Assembly (NCBI GenBank): GCA_025936205.1
Contig: JAICTU010000170.1
Span: 1 to 16,730 of the forward strand
Source of the DNA: Polyangiaceae bacterium
Lineage (GTDB): Bacteria > Myxococcota > Polyangia > Polyangiales > Polyangiaceae
Reading direction: 5' to 3'
Length of the DNA: 16,730 bases
Shown here: one piece after another, positions 6,867 through 14,240 of the stretch
How the letters are laid out: each line of letters starts with the position of its first letter
Numbering within the stretch: the first letter of the stretch is position 1
Translations under genes and position numbers: made by a program
Notes under the pieces: generated by a model
What the model saw: the letters and a program-made list of their open reading frames with translations, nothing else
Told to the model about the DNA's origin: nothing
The model's database searches: none

Positions 6867-8333
6867 TCACACGGTCCCGCGCCGCGCTTCCAGCTGCGCC
6901 CGGATCTGGTGCATGCGCTCGCGGGTCAGGGGGAAGAACTGCACCAGCACCAGCGCCGCGACCAGCGCTGCGACCGGGATACCGGTGAACAGGGCGCGCA
7001 TGGTGAAGATCGCCTCCGCAGTCTGATTGCCGCCCAGCTTCGCATCGAAACCCGAGAGACGATCGAGCAGCGGCCCCAGAATCAGCATGCTGACGGACAT
7101 TCCGAACTTCAGCACCCAGGAGAATACCGAGGAGTAGGCACCTTCGCGGCGCTGCTGGCTCTCCAGCTCATCGTAGTCCACCACGTCGATGCACATCGAA
7201 GGCAGCACCACCCAGAGCCCCGTCGCCGAGAAGCCGTTGAGCCCCGCCTGCGCCACGCTCCCCCAGGGATGCGCGGGATTGTACAACCACCAGCTGGAGC
7301 CGAACGCGATGACGCCGCACAGCAGGGTGCAGGTGAGCGCGATCGGCTTGCCAAAGCGCTTGGCGAGCCCCGCGGCCACCGGCACGCCGGCTACGCCGCA
7401 ACCGGCATAGGCAACGCCGCCCCAAAAACCAAAGCTGGACTGCACCGCCAGGTCACCGTGAAACACGTAGTAGGTGCTGACATACCAGCCGAGTGTGTTG
7501 ATCATGCCCGTGGGGATGGCATAGACGAGCGCCGTGCCGAGCAGCACCAGATAGGGCTTGCAGGTGAAGGTGGAGCGGATCATGTCCTTCACTCGGACCT
7601 TGGACTGCGTGCGCGCCTTTTCGTAGTAGCGCTCGCGTACGAACACGAAGTTCGCGATGCCGGAGACGATCATGACCGCGCCGGCGATCGCGGTGGCGTA
7701 GACGGCTCCGCGCAGCGTGTCGATCTTGCCGGTGACGGGATCCTTGAACAGATCCTGGTTGGCAAACCACCAACCAGCGGCGATCAGCATCCCCGCGACC
7801 TTCTGCACCACGGCTTTCCAGGACAGAACGGCCGTGCGCTCGTTGTAGTCGGGAGTGAGCTCCGCTCCGAGGCTCTGGTACGGCATGTTGTATGCGCTGA
7901 TCAGCGGCGCGTACAGACTCGCCGAGATGATCATGAACCAGAAGATGCCGTTCGGGCTCCAGCTCGGCGATGCCATGAACAGGCAGGGCAGTGCGAGGCC
8001 CGCCAGGACCGAGCCAAACAGGATGTAGGGGCGCCGCCGGCCCCAGCGCGAGCGCGTGTTGTCCGAGACCCAGCCGAAGAGCGGGTCCGTGAAGGCATCG
8101 ATGAAACGGCTGAAGCCGAGCGCCAGGCTCACCTGGCTGGGCGAGAGCCCCAAGAGCACGTTGTAAACGCGGTTGGAGAAGTCGTTGTAAAGCCAGTGTC
8201 CAAAGATGTCCGTGGTGCCGCCGAGCGCATAGGCCGCCTTGGCCTCCAGCGGGACACGATCGGAAGGCGCCTTCCCCGCCTCTCCTGCCTCGCTCGCTGG
8301 CGCGTCTCGCACGTCAGACGTCAGCGACGTCAT
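6867..8333 (-). CDS. GPH-family (MelB-type) sugar:cation symporter
   Basis: A 488-residue inner-membrane transporter of the MFS_2 / glycoside-pentoside-hexuronide:cation symporter family, with about 12 hydrophobic segments. The family signature is clear: GFSRFIDAFTDPLFGWVSDN, then TRSRWGRRRPYILFGS. D79 and D83 match in spacing the MelB cation-site aspartates D55 and D59. The helix IV segment reads YNMPYQSLGAELT, where Asn takes the place of MelB D124. NERTAV and the later DVVDYDELESQQRREGAY block (family DYDE..tG.R.EG) also fit. A 30-residue hydrophilic N-terminus precedes helix I. The ATG at 8333 has GAGGTGAG just upstream. It stands alone, with gaps of several hundred bases on both sides, so the substrate cannot be guessed from neighbours. 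Confidence 0.92.
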   Translation of the reverse strand: MTSLTSDVRDAPASEAGEAGKAPSDRVPLEAKAAYALGGTTDIFGHWLYNDFSNRVYNVLLGLSPSQVSLALGFSRFIDAFTDPLFGWVSDNTRSRWGRRRPYILFGSVLAGLALPCLFMASPSWSPNGIFWFMIISASLYAPLISAYNMPYQSLGAELTPDYNERTAVLSWKAVVQKVAGMLIAAGWWFANQDLFKDPVTGKIDTLRGAVYATAIAGAVMIVSGIANFVFVRERYYEKARTQSKVRVKDMIRSTFTCKPYLVLLGTALVYAIPTGMINTLGWYVSTYYVFHGDLAVQSSFGFWGGVAYAGCGVAGVPVAAGLAKRFGKPIALTCTLLCGVIAFGSSWWLYNPAHPWGSVAQAGLNGFSATGLWVVLPSMCIDVVDYDELESQQRREGAYSSVFSWVLKFGMSVSMLILGPLLDRLSGFDAKLGGNQTAEAIFTMRALFTGIPVAALVAALVLVQFFPLTRERMHQIRAQLEARRGTV

Positions 8334-8741
8334 GCGCTCACCTCACGTGCGGCGGACAGCACGGAACACCCGCAGGGCGCGCGGGCAGGACATCGATCGG
8401 AAACGACAGCCATGGGACCTCTGGATTGATCTCGGCGGGTCCGCCCGGCGGCGCGGCATGCGCCGGAGCAGACCCCTCGCACCTTGCGACTCATACCAAA
8501 GTGCTTGGCTACGAACCAGGCATCGCGCGAACGGCGCTGCACGTCGGATTGGCGCCGCGCAGCATTCTTCCGCAGAAAAATCCTGCACGAGGACGGTCTG
8601 TGCCGCTTCGGCGTGCCGAGTGGGACCATGTGCGCCGGTCACGCGCCGGATTGCCCCAGACCCGCAGCGCGTGCCGAACAGGTTGCGTGGTGGAAGCACT
8701 GCCCTGTCATTTTCCACTTTCGTGGTTGAGTGCTGCGACGC
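8334..8741. other. Intergenic gap upstream of the symporter gene
   Basis: This 408-base stretch lies between the symporter start and the stop of the cytochrome c lipoprotein gene. Open frames on both strands have arginine/alanine-rich compositions typical of shadow frames. No RNA gene, array or clear hairpin was found. It should hold the symporter promoter, but no convincing -35/-10 pair was seen. Confidence 0.45.
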
Positions 8742-9095
8742 CTAAGGCGCCCGGCTCGCGGCGCCGAGGTAGCGCAGGATGTCGCGCTGCTCCTCCGGGG
8801 TCAGCCGGACTTGATGCTGAGTTTGCATGCGCTGCACCTCGAGCGGCCACGCCTCGGGAGAGTGCTCGTTCGGCGCACGCAGCGCATGGCAGCTTCCGCA
8901 GCGCTGGATGTACGTGGTGCGCCCGCGCTGCAGGTCTTCGAGCGACAGGTCCGGTTCGGTCGCGCGCGCCGCGGCCAGCTGCCCCGGAGTGGCTTCGGGG
9001 AGCGCTGACACACAGGCAACTGAGGCGAGCGCACTCGAAGCCATCACCCCAAGGGCGAACAGCATCCGGCGCCGAAGGCACAACTGAACCAGCAT
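8742..9095 (-). CDS. Monohaem cytochrome c lipoprotein
   Basis: A 117-residue small electron carrier expected to be membrane-anchored in the envelope. A signal sequence (RRRMLFALGVMASSALASVAC) ends in a lipobox-like SVAC giving lipidated Cys28. A single haem c motif CGSCH lies at 66-70, and Met90 in WPLEVQRMQTQ is a candidate sixth ligand. The ending LTPEEQRDILRYLGAASRAP is the usual last helix of small class I cytochromes c. The ATG at 9095 has AGGAG at a suitable distance (complement of 9100-9104). The gene is divergent from the di-haem DUF1111 gene with an 126-bp spacer containing a Fur-box-like site, so it may be its electron partner; that is inference. Confidence 0.88.
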   Translation of the reverse strand: MLVQLCLRRRMLFALGVMASSALASVACVSALPEATPGQLAAARATEPDLSLEDLQRGRTTYIQRCGSCHALRAPNEHSPEAWPLEVQRMQTQHQVRLTPEEQRDILRYLGAASRAP

Positions 9096-9172
9096 GAAAC
9101 TCCTAATATTCCAAAATCATTCGAAGAACCAGAGACGCCCCGGCGCGGTGGCGCGCTCGCCTGGCCCGCGGG

Positions 9173-9178
9173 TAGAAT
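9173..9178 (+). promoter_or_regulatory. Possible -10 element of the di-haem/imelysin operon
   Basis: TAGAAT fits a sigma70-type -10 box (consensus TATAAT) and lies 44 bases before the chosen ATG at 9222. The sequence upstream is GC-rich and has no clear -35 match. The adjacent Fur-like site would then cover the transcription start. Confidence 0.35.
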
Positions 9179-9180
9179 AT

Positions 9181-9195
9181 TGCGAATCATTGTCA
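9181..9195. promoter_or_regulatory. Fur-box-like operator before the di-haem/imelysin operon
   Basis: TGCGAATCATTGTCA matches 11 of the 14 specified bases of the Fur consensus TGATAATnATTATCA. It lies directly downstream of the -10-like TAGAAT and upstream of the AAGGAG ribosome binding site, a classical repressor position. Iron-dependent control also fits the DUF1111 and imelysin families. No experimental or matrix score is available. Confidence 0.6.
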
Positions 9196-9221
9196 TTTCC
9201 ACTAAGGAGAAAGCGGCTTAC

Positions 9222-10526
9222 ATGCTCGCCACGGTGTTGATGGGTCGCGTACGATTTGCAGGTGCCGGCGCGGTAGCGCTGTTGAGCTGGGCTTCGATCG
9301 GCTGCTCGAGCTCGGAGGAACCCGAGGACGGGAACGCCACGAGCACGGTGCAGGTTCGAACCAGCACAGTGGACGTGTTCGACGGCCCCATCGCCGGGAT
9401 TTCGGCGCAGCTGGAGGCGGGCTTCAACGACGGCGATCTGCTGTTCGGCACGCCGCTGCGCGCTGCCGACGGCCTGGGCCCGTTGTACACGCGGAGCTCG
9501 TGCGACGCCTGCCACGCGGCAGGCGTGCGCGGACCGGGTCTGGTTTCCAAGATGTCCGTGGTCGAGGCGGACGGCGTGACGCCCGCTGCCGATCAGTCGA
9601 TGCTCGCGTTCGGTCACACCGTGCACCCGCTGGGGGTGGCCGGGCTGAATGGCTCGGGGCTCAAGCCGACGCCCATCCTGCCGCCCGAGGGCCAGCCCAA
9701 CGTGAAGGTCACGACGCGTCTGGGGCCCCCGGTGATCGGGCGCGGCTACATCGAGGCCATCGCGGACAGTGAGATCGAGCGGGTGGAGGCCGAGCAGGCT
9801 GCGCGCGCCGACGGTATTCACGGCCGCGTGAACCGCGTCGCGTACGCGTCGGAGCCGAACGAGGACACCAGCTTTCACACCTATCAGAAGGGCGAGACGG
9901 TGATCGGGCGCTTCGGGTTGAAGGCGCGCGTGGCCACGCTGGATGACTTCACCGCGGACGCCTTCCAGGGCGATATGGGCATCACCAGCCCGCTGCGTCC
10001 CGTCGAGTTCGCCAACCCCGATGGGCTCACCGACGACGACAAGCCTGGCGTGGACGTCGACTATCGCAGCGTGAACCTGCGCGCGACGTACATTCGGCTG
10101 CTGGCGATCCCCGCTCGCAACACGAGCGCGCAGGGAGCTCAGCTGTTCGAGTCCACGCAGTGCTCGGCCTGTCATATCCCTGCCCTGCGCACACGCAGCG
10201 ACTACCCGATCCCCGAGCTCGCAGGGGTAGACGCGGAAGTGTACACGGATCTGTTGCTGCATCGCATGGGCAACGATCTCGCCGACGGCCTGCCCTCCAA
10301 CGCCAGCGTCGACGGCGAGGCTGACTCCTTCGAGTGGCGCACCGCGCCGTTGATCGGCCTGCGTTTCAACCGCACCTTCATGCACGACGGCCGCGCCAAG
10401 ACGATCGAGGAAGCCGTGCTGGCACATCGCGCGGAAGGCTCGGAAGCCAACGGCGTGGTGGACCGGTTCGAGGCGCTCGCCGGCGCCGACCGCGCAGCTC
10501 TGTTGGAGTTCGTCGAGGCACTCTGA
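9222..10526 (+). CDS. Di-haem DUF1111/DHOR lipoprotein (peroxidase-like)
   Basis: A 434-residue envelope lipoprotein of the DUF1111 di-haem oxidoreductase family, related to MauG/cytochrome c peroxidase folds and often mis-named thiol oxidoreductase. The lipobox is SIGC (Cys28). Haem c motifs are CDACH (94-98) and CSACH (314-318). Family blocks are GPLYTRSSCDACH, GPPVIGRGYIEAI, YTDLLLHRMGNDLADG, EWRTAPLIGL and FMHDGRAKTIEEAVLAH. In other bacteria the family occurs with imelysin in Fur-regulated loci, where roles in periplasmic iron redox or uptake are proposed but not settled. ATG 9222 was chosen over an upstream TTG at 9180 because that TTG lies at the promoter/Fur-like site and AAGGAG (9204-9209) precedes the ATG; ATG 9240 is also possible. 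Imelysin follows after 150 bp. Confidence 0.92.
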   Translation: MLATVLMGRVRFAGAGAVALLSWASIGCSSSEEPEDGNATSTVQVRTSTVDVFDGPIAGISAQLEAGFNDGDLLFGTPLRAADGLGPLYTRSSCDACHAAGVRGPGLVSKMSVVEADGVTPAADQSMLAFGHTVHPLGVAGLNGSGLKPTPILPPEGQPNVKVTTRLGPPVIGRGYIEAIADSEIERVEAEQAARADGIHGRVNRVAYASEPNEDTSFHTYQKGETVIGRFGLKARVATLDDFTADAFQGDMGITSPLRPVEFANPDGLTDDDKPGVDVDYRSVNLRATYIRLLAIPARNTSAQGAQLFESTQCSACHIPALRTRSDYPIPELAGVDAEVYTDLLLHRMGNDLADGLPSNASVDGEADSFEWRTAPLIGLRFNRTFMHDGRAKTIEEAVLAHRAEGSEANGVVDRFEALAGADRAALLEFVEAL

Positions 10527-10556
10527 GCGCCCTGCCAGTACTCCTCGAGCACACTT

Positions 10557-10601
10557 TCATTCCAGGCCCTCTCATTCGAGGCCCTCTCATTCGAGGCCCT
10601 G
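10557..10601. repeat. Three tandem 15-bp units in the DUF1111-imelysin spacer
   Basis: Three head-to-tail units lie at 10557-10571, 10572-10586 and 10587-10601: TCATTCCAGGCCCTC, then TCATTCGAGGCCCTC, then the same ending in G. They are non-coding, starting 31 bases after the DUF1111 stop. They may be a simple slippage array or a binding site. Confidence 0.9.
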
Positions 10602-10676
10602 CGGGCGATCGGCGCGCCCCCTTAGCGGCCAGGTTCTGAATCTCCCGGGACCGAATGCCCGGATTGCTTGAAAGAC

Positions 10677-11744
10677 ATGACGATGAAATCGACTACTTTT
10701 GCTTTGATTGCGCTCACGCTCGCTGTTCCTGCTTGCTCCAGCGATGATAAGGAGGGCAGCGCTGCAGATGCCGAGTACCAGCAAAAAGTGGTGACGGGCA
10801 TGCACAGCGCGCTGCTCGCAGATGTGAACGCGCTGCACGACGCGGCCGTGGACATCCAGGCGGCGGCGCCCACGCCGGCAGGTCGCGGCTGGGACGCTAC
10901 CCAGGACGCAGCGGCGATCAGCCGGATGACGGACGCCTGGTTGCGGGCGCGCGCCGCGTACGAGCGGACCGAGGGAGCCCTCGCCCCGCTCTTCCCGGAT
11001 ACTGACGCGGCCATCGACGCTCGCTACGAAGACTTCCTCGAGGGCGTGACCGGCGGTGACCAGGACCTGTTCGACGGGACCGGCGTGACCGGCATGCACG
11101 CGATCGAGCGCATCATCTTCGCGCAAAAGATTCCGGCGTCGGTGATCGAGGTGGAGAAGTCTCTGCCCGGCTACAAGGCTGCCGCCTGGCCCTCGAGCGA
11201 GGCCGAGGCGCGCGCCTTCAAGAACGAGCTCTGCGCGCAGCTGGTGACGGACACCCAGGATCTCGCCGATCAGTGGCAGCCGCAGGTGATCGATCTCGAC
11301 GGCGCGTTCAATGGTTTGATCTCGCTGATGAATGAGCAGCGCGAGAAGGTGAACAAGGCGGCCAGCGAGGAAGAAGAATCGCGCTATGCCCAGCGCACCC
11401 TGGCAGACCTGCGCGACAACCTGGCGGGCACCACCCGTATCTATGCGCTGTTCAAGGACTGGTTGCTGACCAAGTCGGACGGTGCGAAGATCGACTCCGA
11501 CGTGGAAGCTTCCTTCAGCGCCCTGGATACGACCTACAAGAGCTTCTCGGGAGACGCCATCCCAGCTCCCTCCGCGACCTGGAGCTCGGAAAAGCCCTCC
11601 GCCGCCGACCTGCAGACGCCCTTCGGCAAGCTGTACACGGCCGTTCAGGATGCCGTGGATCCCAACGTCAGCGGCTCCGCGGTGGACGGTATGAACCGCG
11701 CCGCTCGCGAGCTGGGCTTTCACGAGTTTGCCGAAGAAGAATGA
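10677..11744 (+). CDS. Imelysin (M75) family lipoprotein
   Basis: A 355-residue exported lipoprotein of the imelysin/ICMP/IrpA family, named after an insulin-cleaving protein but now linked to iron uptake (as in EfeO). The signal sequence MKSTTFALIALTLAVPAC ends in a lipobox lipidating Cys20, followed by SSDD. The family GxHxxE signature is present as GMHAIE (139-144), preceded by AWLRARAAYERTEGAL and GTGVT. The body is predicted helical (two bundles). ATG 10677 or ATG 10683 could start the protein; both give the same signal peptide, and the Shine-Dalgarno is weak (GAAAG). The stop overlaps the next gene's start as ATGA, showing translational coupling. The family was not seen to need catalytic protease residues, so a metal-binding role is preferred. 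Confidence 0.9.
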   Translation: MTMKSTTFALIALTLAVPACSSDDKEGSAADAEYQQKVVTGMHSALLADVNALHDAAVDIQAAAPTPAGRGWDATQDAAAISRMTDAWLRARAAYERTEGALAPLFPDTDAAIDARYEDFLEGVTGGDQDLFDGTGVTGMHAIERIIFAQKIPASVIEVEKSLPGYKAAAWPSSEAEARAFKNELCAQLVTDTQDLADQWQPQVIDLDGAFNGLISLMNEQREKVNKAASEEEESRYAQRTLADLRDNLAGTTRIYALFKDWLLTKSDGAKIDSDVEASFSALDTTYKSFSGDAIPAPSATWSSEKPSAADLQTPFGKLYTAVQDAVDPNVSGSAVDGMNRAARELGFHEFAEEE

Positions 11745-12319
11745 ACCGCGCGATCGCCCTAGCTTTCATTGTCGCAACGAGTTCGGCGGCCCTGAGCTGC
11801 GGCGGCGATGCTGGTGATGACAACGCCACCACCTGCGCCGTGAGCGTGCCGGCGGTGGCGGACGGTCCCGCGCCGACGCCGTTTCTGGCCTTCGCACAGC
11901 ACTTTCACGGCTATCACTCCTGGCCGAAGTTCGACACCAGCGAGGATGCCGACCTGGTCGGCATCCACGACGGCAGCACGGTCACCGAGTACATCAAGCA
12001 GCCCCCGGCGAGCGGCAGCAGCGAGTTTCCGGTCGGAACCCTGATCGTGAAGGAGGCGACGGGCGGGACCATTCCGCACGAGATCTTTGGCATGGCCAAG
12101 CGCGGCGGAAGCTTCAACAGCGCTGCTCCGGGCTGGGAATGGTTCGAGCTGGAGAATCTGGAGTGCCCGGATGATCGGGTGAAGCTGATCTGGCGAGGGG
12201 TCGGACCGCCGCTCGGTGAAAACTATGGCGGCGATCCCAACGCGGGATGCAACACGTGCCACACCGACTGCGGCAACGACGGCGTGTGCGCGAAGGCGCT
12301 CTCGCTGAGCAACTTCTGA
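11741..12319 (+). CDS. Cytochrome P460-like haem c lipoprotein
   Basis: A 192-residue protein, probably a lipoprotein (signal ALAFIVATSSAALSC, Cys20). The body resembles the cytochrome P460 fold: FPVGTLIVKEATGGT, then IFGMAKRGGSFNSAAPGWEWFELE, and a C-terminal haem c motif GCNTCHTDC (CNTCH at 170-174). In known P460 proteins the same layout (fPdGtvivKE, gWgW.., CxxCH near the end) carries a c-type haem with an extra Lys crosslink; Lys residues are present but I cannot assign the crosslink. Two further cysteines (DCGNDGVC) directly after the haem site are unusual. The ATG overlaps the imelysin stop. Family members can oxidise hydroxylamine or handle NO; here an electron-transfer or iron-redox role in the operon is inferred. 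A remote domain match rather than a confirmed family member. Confidence 0.7.
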   Translation: MNRAIALAFIVATSSAALSCGGDAGDDNATTCAVSVPAVADGPAPTPFLAFAQHFHGYHSWPKFDTSEDADLVGIHDGSTVTEYIKQPPASGSSEFPVGTLIVKEATGGTIPHEIFGMAKRGGSFNSAAPGWEWFELENLECPDDRVKLIWRGVGPPLGENYGGDPNAGCNTCHTDCGNDGVCAKALSLSNF

Positions 12320-12372
12320 GGCCAAATTCCCGTCGCCTTCGCTGCAGCTCTGGCTGTAGTGTGCGCCCCGCC

Positions 12373-13215
12373 ATGTCCCGTCGTTCTGCTTTTCGTTTGC
12401 CGCGTGCTGCCCTGCCCTCTGTGACGCTGGCTGCTGCTGTCGTCGCCTGGGCGGCGGCCGCCAGCGCCAATCCGCGCCCCTTGCCCTTCAGCTATCAGCA
12501 CGAGCAGATCGCGAAGGGTGCGGCAGAGCTCGAGCAATATGTCGATTTCACACCGGTGCGCGCGCGGGACGCCAGCAGCCCGGACCCCCGCTGGTACGGG
12601 CTGACGCAGTTCGCCACCGAGTTCGAATATGGCCTGACGGATCGACTCGAGCTCGGGCTGTACGTCACTTACGCGCCGGCCGCGTCGAGCGGCTTCGCGG
12701 AAATCCCTTCCCCGCCGGACGGCAACGGCATGAAGCAACGCTTGCGCTTCAAGCTGGCCGAAACTGGTGAATGGCCGATCGATGTCTCGCTGTACGGCGA
12801 GGCCGTGGAGAACGAGCGCGAGGTCGAGCTGGAGGCCAAGGTCATCCTGCAGCGCCGCTTCGGAATGGCCCGACTCATCGCCAACGCGAGCGCGGAGCAG
12901 GAGTTCTATTATGACGGCAAGCACGACCTCGTGCTCAATCCGTCCGCTGGGCTCACGTTCGAGCTGAGCCCGACGATCCAGCCTGGTATCGAATGGTGGA
13001 TGCGCGCCGAGTATCCGCTGGAAAACCCACCCGATCCGCGTCCGTTCGAGCTCGGTCCTCATCACTACGTGGGACCTGCCGTGCTACTGCAGTTTGGAGC
13101 GTTGTGGTGGACGACGGGCGTCTACTTCCGGCTCAGCGACACCTCGCATACGATGGCGATCGGCGAGAGCTTCGGCGGGATCTGGGCGCGCTCGGTGCTA
13201 GGTATCGAGCTCTGA
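12373..13215 (+). CDS. Outer-membrane beta-barrel candidate
   Basis: A 280-residue exported protein not recognised as a named family. The signal peptide (VTLAAAVVAWAAAASA) is probably cut before NPRPLPFSYQHEQIAKGA. The rest is rich in alternating amphipathic strands with many Tyr/Trp, for example FATEFEYGLTDRLELGLYVTYA, WPIDVSLYGEAVENEREVEL, PSAGLTFELSPTIQPGIEWWM and LQFGALWWTTGVYFRLSDTSH, with short charged turns. That is the look of an outer-membrane barrel. It ends in SVLGIEL, not the usual terminal Phe. ATG 12373 was taken because the signal peptide starts there; the in-frame extension to 12247 overlaps the P460-like gene. It lies 53 bp after that gene with no clear ribosome site, so it is probably the last operon member. 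Confidence 0.78.
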   Translation: MSRRSAFRLPRAALPSVTLAAAVVAWAAAASANPRPLPFSYQHEQIAKGAAELEQYVDFTPVRARDASSPDPRWYGLTQFATEFEYGLTDRLELGLYVTYAPAASSGFAEIPSPPDGNGMKQRLRFKLAETGEWPIDVSLYGEAVENEREVELEAKVILQRRFGMARLIANASAEQEFYYDGKHDLVLNPSAGLTFELSPTIQPGIEWWMRAEYPLENPPDPRPFELGPHHYVGPAVLLQFGALWWTTGVYFRLSDTSHTMAIGESFGGIWARSVLGIEL

Positions 13216-13225
13216 GGAGCCAGTA

Positions 13226-13258
13226 GGAGAACCCGAAGTCCGCGCCGGGTTTCTCTCC
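13226..13258. terminator. Hairpin between convergent transcription units
   Basis: GGAGAACCCG (13226-13235) can pair with CGGGTTTCTCTCC (13246-13258) as a stem of about nine pairs with a bulged T and a ten-base loop. It lies 11 bases after the barrel-gene stop, with convergent genes on both sides. There is only a short AT-rich tail (AAATGTAG) rather than a U-tract. Confidence 0.4.
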
Positions 13259-13322
13259 AAATGTAGCGGAAATACCGAGTGCAGAGTGCCGCATCTGCCG
13301 GCACGAACCTGGGCACGAGGCA

Positions 13323-14216
13323 CTAGCGCTGCGCGGGCGACGCAGCGGGGCACCCCACCCGCTGCTGCGACACCACGACCTCGTCGATCCAGAGATTCTG
13401 GTCGTTCTCCGGTTCTTGGTAGCGCTCCCAGCCCAGGTACAGGCTCTGAAACGCCGGCGGTGCCAGCCACCGGCCCTGCAGGTCATCGCCGAGGCAGCCC
13501 GATTCGGGACCGCTGCCGTGGTCCACGACGCGCAGATCGCTCAGCTCGTTGCCGTCGAGCCAGAACTCCATCTCATTGTTGGCAACCGCGAAGTGCCACT
13601 CGACGCAGGCCCAACGCTGCACCGGCAACTGAGCCGCCGAATGCTGCCAGCAGTCGGTGTGCTTGGGCGGAGTGGTCTCGAAGTTCGCCATCAGGCCCAA
13701 ACCCTGCTGATGCTGGCCGCCGTAGCGGTAGAGCGAGTTGAAGCTGTCATCGCGCGAGCGCCCCTCGCCTTGCACGAACGTCCAATGCACGTCGGGCTTT
13801 CCGGAGGGCGTGATGGGGGCGGCATCGAGCCACATCATCGCGCGCCCGTACATTTCGGAGGCGGCAGCGGGAAACACCGGCTTCTGATGGATGGCGAAGT
13901 ATCCACGGCGATACGCCGCGCCCTTCGGCGCGAGCACGTGCACCGCTCGAGCCCCGCTGAAGGCATGCTGCTCGTCGACGCGCACGCTGGCGCCGCTGCT
14001 GCCGGTCTCGTCACGCCAGGGCGCACCCGGCGCCTGGCCGACGCCGTCGTCCTCGAAGCCGTCGCAGAACAACGCCGGCGCTGGACAATCCCCTGGCACT
14101 GGCGCAGCGGACGAGCTGGTGTTGCCGGGAGGATGGGGTGAACCCGCAGGGGCGGCACTGTGCGAACAGGCCAGCGCCAGAGGTAGCAGCGCGAGCCAGA
14201 ACTTCCGAGTCTGCAT
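13323..14216 (-). CDS. Jelly-roll-like lipoprotein, paralogue 2
   Basis: A 297-residue lipoprotein: signal MQTRKFWLALLPLALAC with lipidated Cys17, then a short Pro/Ser/Gly linker. The globular part begins with CPAPALFCDGFEDDGVGQAP and continues with FPAAASEMYGRAMMWLDAAP, VHWTFVQGEG, YRYGGQH, LMANFET, WACVEWHFAVANNEMEFWLDG and RWLAPPAFQSLYLGWERYQ. It is predicted beta-rich. The order of blocks (YRYGGQH, WACxEWxFAVAxNExxFWLDG) suggests a concanavalin-like/jelly-roll fold, and possibly the Cip1/polysaccharide-lyase-like group. That is low-confidence inference without any catalytic residue assigned. It is a tandem paralogue of the gene at 14241, 24 bp away. The ATG has only a weak Shine-Dalgarno. 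Probably surface or periplasmic, carbohydrate-related. Confidence 0.75.
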   Translation of the reverse strand: MQTRKFWLALLPLALACSHSAAPAGSPHPPGNTSSSAAPVPGDCPAPALFCDGFEDDGVGQAPGAPWRDETGSSGASVRVDEQHAFSGARAVHVLAPKGAAYRRGYFAIHQKPVFPAAASEMYGRAMMWLDAAPITPSGKPDVHWTFVQGEGRSRDDSFNSLYRYGGQHQQGLGLMANFETTPPKHTDCWQHSAAQLPVQRWACVEWHFAVANNEMEFWLDGNELSDLRVVDHGSGPESGCLGDDLQGRWLAPPAFQSLYLGWERYQEPENDQNLWIDEVVVSQQRVGCPAASPAQR

Positions 14217-14240
14217 GGACGCTCTCGCGATCGCGCCGCT

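Noticed and set aside
6831..8429. Open frame of 532 residues on the plus strand opposite the symporter
   Set aside because: Arg/His/Glu-rich antisense shadow of a well-supported 12-helix symporter.
9106..9120. Additional Fur-like site CCAAAATCATTCGAA before the monohaem cytochrome
   Set aside because: Matches only about 8 of 14 consensus bases and lacks symmetry; much weaker than the site at 9181.
9117..10427. Open frame of 436 residues on the minus strand opposite the di-haem gene
   Set aside because: The plus strand has two CxxCH motifs and family blocks; the antisense product has no recognised feature.
10587..11723. Open frame of 378 residues on the minus strand opposite the imelysin gene
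   Set aside because: Antisense shadow; the plus strand carries a signal peptide, lipobox and GMHAIE.
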